From: Oegoconia quadripuncta
Lineage: Eukaryota > Arthropoda > Insecta > Lepidoptera > Autostichidae
Length of the DNA: 64,000 nt
Assembly: GCA_949316235.1 (NCBI GenBank)
Contig: OX438745.1
Coordinates: forward strand, 1,679,001 to 1,743,000
Direction of reading: 5' to 3'
Positions within the stretch are counted from its first letter, which is position 1. Each line of letters starts with the position of its first letter. Position numbers and translations under genes: made by a program. Shown here piece by piece: positions 11,153-23,100 of this stretch. The notes beneath the pieces are model-generated. The model was not told the origin of the DNA. It did not search any database and was given only the letters and a program-made list of their open reading frames with translations.

Positions 11153-14100
11153 CTGTTGGAAAGAGAGAGATGTAGTGTAACATTTTATTATGTTCAGACT
11201 GAGAAAAGTTAATTATTTATGGGACACTGTATACGCTTTTATAACTATATACCTGAGAATATCATTAATAAGAAATATTTCGGACACTTACACCAATCAT
11301 CTAGTCCCAAACTAAGCAAAGCTTGTGCTATGGATACTAGATAACGGATAAACATACATAACTATTTATATAAACATCCAAGACTCGGCAATAAATGTTC
11401 GTATTCATAACACAAACAGATACCACTCGCGGGGTTCGAACCCGCAACCGTTGGTTTCGCTGATAGGGTCACTATCCACTACACCAATCGGTCGTCAATT
11501 AATCTAAATGAGAAACAATTTAAAGACCATGTCAAAACAACATTAACAAAAAAAGGTTATTACAAAATTAGTGACTACCTGAATGACAAAAACGCTTCGT
11601 GTACTTTGACCAGCTCCCAAGAATTATAAAATTGGATTAGTTGTATACTTTTATTAAAAACCGCCTCAATGGCTCAATATAAACATCATTGCGTTTACGA
11701 TTCGGAGGTCGCGAGTTCGATCCCCAGCGGGGTACATGTTTTAAGTAATCAGTTATCTAAATCCGCCGCCAAGCAGCAATGTTAATAGCATTGTTGTGTT
11801 CCGGTTGTCAGAGATAAATTAGCCAGTCCCCCAAATGTGTTGTGGTTTCCGGGTCAGTACGCTGGAAGTTCGACCTCATCTTCACTTAACATCAGGTGTG
11901 ATTGAGGTCAAGTACCACAATGGCATAAAAAAAATTTAACGTAGAAAGTAATGCATGTCCAAGCTACTATCGCTTTGGAAAGGGAAATTTCGTTGTGAAG
12001 TTTGCCCGTATGTCAGACAATGATACAGCTGTAATCTTACCTATGAATCTTCTGTCTGATTTTAACAGATGCTATGTACGCCTTATCCCGTCTGATTTCC
12101 CTGAGAGCACCCTTCGTCTCCTTCTTTATCCTGTTCTGCAATCTAGCCCTTTCAGCTGCTTCTCGAGACAGCTTCGAGCTCTTGCTACCCGTAAATCTGC
12201 GAAAAAGAATTATTATAGTATATGTAGTTGTTATAACTGTTTGAACAGTGGCGTGCCTAAGGTTTCAGAGTGATGCAAGCCTCCTCCACCTCCGTGGCTC
12301 AATGACAACATTGGGTTTGCGATTCGGAGGTCGCGGGTTCGATCCCCAGCGGGGTACATGTTTAAGTACTCGGTTTGGTTGGTGGTAGGGCATTTTATGT
12401 CCGCCTGGCTAGCTACCACCATCTTATCTAAATCTGCCGCCAAGCAGCAATGTTAATAGCATTATTGTGTTCCGGTTGTCAGAGATAAGATAGCCAGTGT
12501 TATAAAATAAAATGTGTTGTGGTTTCCGGGTCAGTACGTTTCCACCTTCGACCTCATCTTCACTTAACATCAGGTGTGTTTGAGGTCATGTAGAAAACCG
12601 TCGTGCTTAAAAAAAAATACGAAGAGAATGTAAATGGTAGTGTTGGTAGGTGAAGACAACGGCGAACGTGGTCAAGTGCAAGAGTACCATAAACCGACAA
12701 TCATGAATGAACAATCTTATGAAAGTGAATGAAGCAAAAGAGGTATGTCAGGATCGTAGCAAGTGGAAGCCTGTGGTATCTGCCTACGCCAACGGTATGT
12801 ATACATTACTTTTTCTACAACCTATCGATTCAAGTAATATTATTTATTTTATTTATGTATCATTTTTTGCACACAAGAAAAAAAAAACATACAGATACAA
12901 CATAATAGAGACGACACAACAAGTTCTGCTTATTTCTATAATGAAATTTCTTCCAGCAGACCTACGGAAGAGAGATATGACTGGAAGAGGCAGATAAGAC
13001 GTGCAGAATGGAAAACTAAGAAATGAATAAATATGATAGACAAAAAAACCTAACTGAATAAATATAACTACATACTAATAAGTACATAAATACATAAATA
13101 AGTAGGCATTTACTGGGATCGCGTGCTTCATCTTCGACCACATCGTCACTTTCCATCGGGTGAGATTGTGGTCAAAGGCCAATCCAGTCAATCATAAAAA
13201 AAAAATACAACGAATACTTACACTTCCTGGATGTCCGGCTCGTATAACCTCAAAGCTTTTGGTTTCTTCCTTTCTCTTGAAAGTGGCGTATAGGTTTTTA
13301 CTTCCAAATTCTCCTTCATACGCTGTATTATGCCAGTGACTATGCTTGCGACCTTCTTTGGATACAAATCCAAATCTATACGACTGTACAACTGTATATG
13401 TGGTTCAAATATACACTCTTGCGCTTCTAAATCGTTACAATTATGAAATAACTCCTTCAACATTACAGAAGAAACTAACAGGCAGCGTATTTTAAAGTCT
13501 TCGTCAATTTCTTTTAAAACTAAATCCTTGGCGGCCATTTTGTTTTCGACCACCATTTTGGAACAGTCGCGTTCTAAATTCAAAATCTTCGCGTCCCTAT
13601 GTAACCTGAATGGCGGGACTACTTGTATTGGATTCAAAACCGACGTATTCGCGCATAAATACAAAATGCCTCTAATAAAATTGACAGATGACGGCACAAA
13701 TCTTTTGGATAATGTCGTATATTCTAGAATAATCGCAGTTATAAATAATCCTCTAGACACTGAATACGCGTCATTGAATTTTGACAGTGCTAAAATTTCC
13801 GACATAAAAATCAAAGATGGCGTAGTGACTGGATGTCTGTAATCGGATGTAGGGTACAATAAAGATACTAATTTAAAAAATATCAACGTGTCTAAATCCG
13901 GCACCCTTCTAGGTCTCTTTTTAAATATGTCGTGCTTCTCTTTCAATAGTTCATTTAGGAACTTCTTTGATGACACTTTATTAGTTTGAGCTAAGTCATA
14001 GAAATATGGCGCCAATTTGTCGAAAACCAGTAACGACTTCAAAATATCACCCTCGTTATTTAAATTTGTAAATATATCGTTTATATATTGGAGCATATAA

Positions 14101-17100
14101 GCATATAATTTACTGAGACGATCTTTGTTGTTCTCCCCTAAGCTAGGGTCATAGCTTTTTATTAACTTCTGTATTGCTAGGGACTGTTGAGATGGTGTTT
14201 TACCTAAAAGTAGTTCCTGTAAGAAAAGAAAATGGTAAGACAAGGCATTTAAAAGTTCGGTTCAGGTACGGTTAATTCGTGAATTTCAAATTTTTAATTA
14301 ATAGTTTCTTACTGTGGCGCTGTGTGTATGTCTAAGGATATTTATTATTTATTTATTTTTAATAAAACGACCAATTTTATTTATAAGCGTGAATTCTAGA
14401 AAATAACCGCCATCAAAGGTATTTAGGTATTATTTATAACTAGCTTTACGCCCGCGGCTTCGGCTGCCTGGATAATTTAATTGCCGAATTTTTTTTATGA
14501 CTTTAGCGAGATGAAAAATATCCTATGTCGTAATCATTTTAAAGGGCATTTTAAATGTCCGCCTGGCTAGCTACCATCTTATCTAAATCTGCCGCCAATC
14601 AGCAATGTTAATAGCATTGTTCTGTTCCGGTTGTCAGAGATAAGATAGCCAGTTTCTCAAATGTGTTGGGGTTTCTGGGTCAGTACGCTTCCACCATCGA
14701 CCTCATCTTCACTTAACAGCAGGTGTGATTGAGGTCAAGTACCAACCCGTTATGCATAAAAAAAATCCAGGGAATATTCAAATTAAATATAAATATAAAA
14801 TAAACAAAGAAGTACCTTCAAATTCTCTCCTTTATCAGCCTTCAGATCGAAGAATGACACAATTTTCTCCGTATCCAGGGTTTCGACTTCACTATCACTC
14901 TCACCATCCGACATTTTCAAATCTTTAAAATCATCATCTTTCTCATCATCTTCTTTCTCATCATCTTCTTTTTCATCATCGTCTGATTCATCATCGGAAC
15001 TTTCCTCGTTATCATTTTCATCGCTCTTATCAGTGTTCTGAAATAGTATTGTTTCTTTTTCAGTATTACTTCTGTTACTTTTGTTTTTAATTAATCCTTC
15101 GTCATCATCACAAGAAGTTCCCTCATCACTATCACTTCCTTCATCAGTGTTTTTAGAACTTGTGAGAAGTATTGTCTCTTTGTCATTTTTATTATCATTG
15201 TTACTTGAGCTTCTGGCGTTATCCTTATTTTTCACTATTCCTTCATCACTGCTAACACTTTTCTTTGTTCCTCTATTTATTTTGCTACATTTAGTGGCTA
15301 AACTTTCATCGTCATCGTTACTTGATTCTTTAGAATCATCACTGATTTCTTCAATTTGTTTACTTTTTTCATCGTCAATTGTATCATTTACATCCTCTTC
15401 ACTTTCATCATCATTATCATCGCCGTCTTCAGACGAAGTATCTGATACACCATCTTCGAATTTTGGTTTGGCATTTGGCACTGCGAAAATATAACGAGTT
15501 ATTTTGGGATCATAATATTCAATATTATTATGACGGTTATCATTATATAGATTTGGTTAAGTATTGGTGATTGGTGTAGGGTTCGAATCCCGCGAAGGGT
15601 AAATGTTTGTGTGATCAATACGAACATTTATTCCCGAGTCATGGATATTTATATAAATTTTTATGCATACATATTTATCTAGTATCAATAGTACAAGCTT
15701 TGCTTAGTTTGCGACTAGACGATTGATGTCGGTGTCCGAAATATTTATTATTATTTCATTGTACCCATAACAGACAAGTACTAAGACTTCAAAAAGTAGC
15801 ATTGTATGACAACGATCCGTACAAAACCATTTCTTGTAAAAATACGGTCAAGTGTCGTCATTGACTAGCTACACAAGTCGTGACAAAAAATATTCTTTGC
15901 ACTTGCAAAAAGGTTTCCATTTTCTCATAATACAAATTTTTTATTTCATAAATATTTTACTTTATACTTTTTGAGATTTAAAGATGCTGTCATGTGTTAA
16001 AATAATACGAGGTGCTTTAATACAGACTGATTTATGTGCAATAAATAAATATCTTTGCACATACACACAGCGCCATCTAGTTCCACATTAAGCAACTAGG
16101 CTTGTATTATAGACACCAGATGGTTGATAAACTACACAAATACATTTTTTTTGTAAAAATAAATACACATATAAATGAAAAACATCCACAACTCGGGAAC
16201 ACATGTCTGTATTAATCATACAAACATATGCCCCTAGCGGGATTCGAACCCGCGACCTTTTGGTATAGCAGCAGAATTTCTAACCACTACACCAAACAGG
16301 TCGTCAATGCAAAAGAGAATACTTTCTTCGGCAATAAATAAATTTTGAATTTGTATTTGTTTAAATCACGGACTCATGTCTTGTTCAAATTGTTCTCTTG
16401 TATGTAAATTTTTAAAAGGCTCAAAAAAAAATGTACTTTTATATTTCGTAAGGTGAACCGAGGAAATTGTTATATTAAAAACATTAAATATTAAAAACAT
16501 ATATACAGGGTGGAAAGTTTCAATGGGGCAGCCAAGGGAGGTACCTTAATCGTTGCAGCTACAAGAAATTGGTCTTAGGAGACTATCCATAATTTTTCAA
16601 AAAAATTTCATTCCCATTCACAGATTTTCAAAAAAATGTACGGTTAGCACGAAAATTACCATTTTTCACAAAAAAAATTTTTGATACTAATCGATCCTGT
16701 TCCGTATGCTGATCAAAAAGTTCTATGGGACCAACTGAGGTTTCAGTACTAGAAAAGTCAGAAATCAAAAAAAACTTTTTTCATACATTTTACAGTACTT
16801 AGATTTTTTTGTCAGGCCATAACAAGAGGTAACTTTTTGTTGTAGCTACAAAAATGATTAAGAAGATGCATATGCAATCAAACAATTATTATTTATTTAT
16901 TATTATTATTTATGATATAAGGTGCTCAAAATGTTCTCCATTTTGATTAATGCATAAATGTATTCGTTTTCGTACTGACCGCGTGGCAACAAAAGAAAGT
17001 ACGCATTATAAAAAGAAAACAAAGTTCGAAATTTAAAGCTTATTCGAATTTGAACTAGGTAGGTAAGTAAATCTTTTTTCAGAAAACTATCGAGGTTACG

Positions 17101-20100
17101 TAAGTTCCAAGTGAAACAAAATTAATTGACTGCATATGTATGGGAAAAGTTTTTTTTGATTTCTAACTTTTCTAGTACTGAAACTTCAGTTGGTCCCATG
17201 GAACTTTTTGATCAGCATACGAAACAGGATCGATTAGCATCAAAAAATTTTTTTGTGAGAAATGGTAATTTTCTTGCTAACCGTACATTTTTTTGAAAAT
17301 CTGTGAATGGGAATGAAATTTTTTTGAAAAATTATGGATAGTCTCCTAAGACCAATTTCTTGTAGCTGCAACGATTAAGGTACCTCCCTTGGCTGCCCCA
17401 TTGAAACTTTCCACTCTGTATATAAAAACATTATAAAAACAAAAAAAGTGTATATTAAAAACATTAAATTTCTTAAATAAATAAAAGATTCATCCCTCAA
17501 TTAACAAAATTAACTAACAACTAAGAGTATATTAGAACTAGGACAAACTTGAGATGAAACCCCCCCGCAGAGTAGTTGCTACCATTAATGAATGCATTTA
17601 AAGTTAATCACCTTTTACTTTGCACTATCCAACTACTTATTAAAAAGCTTCTTTAACTGAGGTTGTCTGGAAGAAATCGCTATCAGCGATAAGACCGCCT
17701 TTGTACACTTCAACATCTATTAAATGTTCTTTGTATTTTAATTTTGTGTGCAATAAAGAATTTAATAATTTATTTATTTATTCAGTCTTTCACATTTACT
17801 TAGGTTACTTAGGTAGTACAAATTAGTTGCCAGAATTTATAGCTATTCTTAATTATTTATCTAAGTCAATCATCCATCAATCTCACAGCACTGCAAACAC
17901 GCCCTTCTAATAAATAAATAATAATAAAAAATTATTATTATTATTATAGGTAATAATTGTTTGGTATATCTCTTACCATCCCATTTGGGATTAAGGATGA
18001 GATGTTCTGTACGTAAAAAAAATACCTGAATAATCTTTGAGAACATGGTCCGGCACTAAAGGTTTTCCGTCCTTATCGTATGCGAGCATGAACTCCTGTT
18101 CGTCTTCCAATTCGAAGTTGTCCTCTAAATCGTCGGCGGATCTGAAAATAAATAATATTATAAATGCGAAAGATTGAATGTTCGTTACAAAACGCTATTT
18201 GGACGAAAGGAGATCGACCGTGGGACTATGGACTGCAGTATCGCTACTTACATTTTTGTGTCAAATTGAAACCTAGTGTACTTTGTAGTAAGTAAGTGGA
18301 TACTCTCAGTAAAACATTAAAGTTTTTTTTTTTTTTTTTTTTTTTCTATTTTTTTAATCGAGGGTTTTATCATTATAATGATAATGCCACCCTCATTGGA
18401 GCTAAACCTATCAAAGCACGTACAAAACAACAAAACAAGACACAAAGCTTATCTACGACTTAAAGCTAGTTTCACGATTTGATACAGCGATTTGGCTTCC
18501 CGAGACAATGGAAAAGCCAAAACACTGTTGCATATCCCCACTTCGTATGTAAAATTGTAGTTAATCATAAATTGTCGTCTTAAGTCTTCGCTCCGGACAC
18601 ACTCCATTAAAATGTGGAAAACGTCTTCTACACTTTCACATATTTCACAATTTGGGGACAATACTTTAGCCATTAAGTATCCAAATTTATTCAAAGGGAT
18701 GTGACCCGAGCGAAGTCTCAAGACTGTTACAACTTCTCGTCTACTCATGTCGGCACCATCGAACCATGGATATCGCAGGAGATTAGGTTGGATCGTCTTA
18801 TACCATATCCCTTTGCTTAAAGACCTTTTATCAAAGTATTCCTTCCATAATTCAAGGCATCTATCTTTAACCAAATATATTAAATCAGAATGACATGGTG
18901 GGCAGGAATATGTAATGCCTTCAACACAAGCTTCTTTTGCCAAACGATCTGCAATCTCATTCCCGGTGATGCCGACATGAGACGGGATCCATTGTAATAC
19001 TACCTTAGTATTGTTCCTTTGCAGTGTATATATTAACTCAAGAATAACATAGGCTATTGGTGTACCACGAAATCTTGAAGTAGAACACCGAGTCAAATGT
19101 TGTAGTGCGCTTCTTGAATCGGTTAATACTACAAAATTTTTACAGCCAATTGTTTGCATATAGGATAACGCTTCCGCAATTGCTATAAGCTCTGCATACA
19201 TTATGGACATTTTATCGACAATATTAAATTTTATGGTGTTATTAGTTTGGGGGTCGAAAAAAGCACATCCCATGTCATCTGGGTCTTTAGAGGCATCGGT
19301 AAAAATTTTGTAATAATCGCCGTATTTTTGCGTCACAAACTGTGTACATATAGCATTCAAGCTGTCAGTGTTAAATTCACATTTGGCCTTATTAACTGTT
19401 TGTATATAGCACTCTATAGCCCCCGTTAAGTCCACACTGCTGACCCAGGTATCCAGGCTAAACGTTTCCAATTGCTGACTGGAGTGTATTCGTGTTAATT
19501 TAAAGTTTTCATGGCTTACGACTAATAATGGTTTTTTTTTACGTCTCCAGAAACAGTGTCTGCTGAGGTCCGACAAATCATTTAATAGTTCTATGGTCTT
19601 ATTGCCTCTGAAAGATTTACACTTTAGCCAAAACTTTCCACTTAGATACAATCTGCGAATGTATAGAGGTGCCAGACACAACTCATTTTCCATCACATGT
19701 ATGGGTGTAGATTTTATAAACCCTCCAACTATCCGCATACATTGATTTTGAATCCTATCCAATTTAACTGTATGTGTTTGATAGCTATTATCGTACAAAA
19801 AACTCGCGTAGTCTAATCTACTCCGGATAATACTAATATATAGACGCCTTAGGTGTTTTGGGTGCACCCCCCAACCTGAACCTGCCAACACCTTAAAAAC
19901 ATTCAAAAATTTTTGAGATTTTTCTTTAATCTCATTTATGTGTTTAGCCCATCTAAGTGACCTATCTAACCACAGACCTAAATACTTGACATTGTCTACT
20001 TCTTGTAGACGGACATCATTAATTTCTAATTTGGTCGAATCCTTTGTAATACCCTGCTTAAAAATACACACTTTACTCTTAGACGGCGATATGTCTAGCC

Positions 20101-23100
20101 CTATATCTCTTAACATAACTGAGAAGCTGTCTAACGCCCTTTGTAATTTACGGGACCCTTCCTCCACACTGTGACATGTGCTATAAAAGACAAAATCGTC
20201 TGCGTAGTGTGCTGCATATACATTGTTTATATTTTTACAAATATGTATAGTTGCTATGTTAAATAATAAGGGAGATAAAGGGTCTCCTTGAGCTAGACCA
20301 CGACCTGTCATCCTACTGACTCCTACCCTACTGCTTACAATTTTAAGGTATCTTTGTTTAAGGAAGTTCCATAAATAACAGCATATTTTTGCCCCTACTC
20401 CGAGATTATCCAAAATTGATAGTAGACATGTTACTTCAACATTGTTGTACGCGTTATCGATATCGATGAAACAGCCTATAGTAGTTAGCTTATTTGAGAA
20501 TCCTATTTGTATCCTAGTGACTAGATTAGCAAGATTATCTAAACTAGATCGTACTTTTCTAAAACCTATCGTGTTGTCAGAAAAGCAATTATTTTTTTCT
20601 AAAAACCATTCTAACCTTTGGTTAATCATCGCGTGAAAGATTTTGCAGAGACAGGACATCATAGAAATGGGTCGTAATGACGAATCAGAGTTTGGGTCAC
20701 GGCCGGGCTTAGGAATAGGAATAATATTAATCTCACGCCATTGTCTCGGTACAAAGCTATCTGCATAAAATGTATTAAACAGAGTAAGTAAAATAATCTT
20801 ACCCGTTTCCGGGAGATTTTTTATCATGGAAAACGAGATCTCATCGCTTCCTGGTGCAGTGTCTGTAGGTCGTATACATTTTACTAGTTCTGACATAGAA
20901 AACTGGGACTCTAATTTTGGATTCCGGGACGAAAAACAGGGGTTGTCTGGTGGTACGTAGTCAGGAGTTAGAGTGCGCAGGAGCTTAGCAGCTTTATCGT
21001 CATCTACGTATGGCCGAGCGCCTTTGTAACCTTTTACCCACCGCATTTTGCGCCACATCTCACTCGGCGAAGAAGTATACTCTAGCGACGAACAAAAAGC
21101 CTGCCAATTATTAGTACGCGCCTGACGAATAAGTCTTTGCGTATTCCTTATTTTGTCCTGTAGTGTATCCCTGTTCTGCGGAGTTGGGTTTCGTCGAAAT
21201 TTTGACAATGCCAGGCGACGCTCTGCCACAGCTTTCGATAAGTCTACATTCCAGTAAGGTTTTGGACTAAATTTACTACTCGGGTTTTGGCAGATTTTAG
21301 TATACGGAATATAGATATTAGCTGCGGAATTTATGCTATCTGTAAATATATCGTAGGCCCTTTGGAGATTATCTGGGAAGATAATTTTGGGAAATCTATC
21401 TCTTAAGTAATCTTTATATCCGTTCCAATCAGCCTGTTTGTAATTCCGACGCTTGATTACATCTGAGCTAACCTTGACCGACGTTGCAATTTTTATCATT
21501 AGGTGGTCGCTACCTAAAGATTCATTCAGAACATTCCAGGTAAATTTCGTAGCAATGTCAGATGATACCATTGATATATCGGGGGTATATTCCTGCATAA
21601 AACCATTAACTAACTTAATCCAGGTTGGCCTACCATCGTTCAGCGTTACGTAAATTGAGTCTGTTAATGCGTCAAAAATTTGGATCCCTCTCCGATCTGT
21701 TTTACTCGACCAGTTTGAGTGGTGACCATTAAAATCTCCTAAAATCATGGACTTTCCAGTACCGCGTGCAAATATTTGATCCCAATCTCGTTGACAAGTG
21801 GATATGGAGGGAGGACAATATATGGCTATAATATTCTGTAGTTCATCACAATTGTATAATCTTACGTGTAAGATTTCAATACCAGTGTTGGATATCTGCT
21901 GTGTGATCATGTGAGGTTTAATAGACTGATGAGTTAATATCGCTACACCGCCATAGCCATCATCTCTATCATGACGAAAAATATTATATTGATTTATTTT
22001 AAAGTAGCTGTCCGGCTCTAACCATGTCTCACTAAGGACAGCAATGTGAATTTTTTCTTGAGTTAATATATTTTCAAATTCTATTAACTTTGGCCTAATA
22101 CTACGACAATTCCACTGGAGTATGTTTAAGCTGACGTTTCTATTTTTATTATCCAGTTAAATTTGTAATATAATCAAACATATTCTTTAATATAGGCCAA
22201 TCGGAAATGTTTTCAACTATAACTAAAATTATCCATTCTAGACAGGTTTTAAGCACTTTTTTAACTTTGATAGACAATGTAAGATTTTTAAAAAAAATTA
22301 TGTTTTTTAATCTGGCTAACAGTTCATTAAATGTAACACTTATCTGTCGTATAGGTTCATCCGTTGAGGCTCCCTTCTGGTCACTGTCCTCATTAGTTGA
22401 GTCATTTTGCGTCGTAGATTCCCACTCATTTGACTTTGACTTATGGGTTCGTTTCTTCTTCTTCGGGGGTGACGGTGGTAACCGCGGTTGAGGTGGCTCT
22501 ACGTAGTGCACGTCAGCATTCACTTGAACGATTTCCGCGTAACTTCTCTGCTTATTATTTATCTTGACTGGGGCCGTAAATATCGGGGGCATTTTCGTCT
22601 GTTTATTGTCGTCGTGACAAGTAGGGGATACGCTTGGAACATATATAGCCAGCGCCTTTCTATACGTGCAATTAAAATCTGCCATAACTTCTCTAATTTT
22701 TTTTTCTTTTAAATATGCAGGGCAAGTTTTTGCCAGAGAAATGTGATTGCCCGAACAATTCACGCACTTAAGTAGCTGGGTGTCGCAATTTGGGTGGTTA
22801 GCCCCACACTTGGGGCATACTATTTTTATAGATGGACATCTTTTTGCGTTGTGGCCTAACTTCCAACAGCGCGAACATTGTGAGACCGGAAACACGTATT
22901 TCTCCACCTTGATTCTTAAATTCGATACGTAGATGTATCCCGGTAAGTATGAGCCGTGGAAACAAAGTCGAACAGTCTCGCTCGGCACCCAGGGGTCTTC
23001 GTTGTCATTTATGGTGTTACGACGTTGTAAGCGTTTAGCAGATACAAGCTTAACGGCATTGGGGCAAGTGATCTCTTTCAAAATTTGCTCTTCGGACAGA

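Noticed and set aside
13528..13842. 104-codon plus-strand frame
   Set aside because: Lies wholly antisense to NOP14 exon 8, with no family resemblance.
15081..15494. Open frame rich in Leu/Ser on the plus strand
   Set aside because: It is the antisense of the acidic NOP14 exon 7; GAT/GAA codons read backwards give Ser/Leu/Phe runs.
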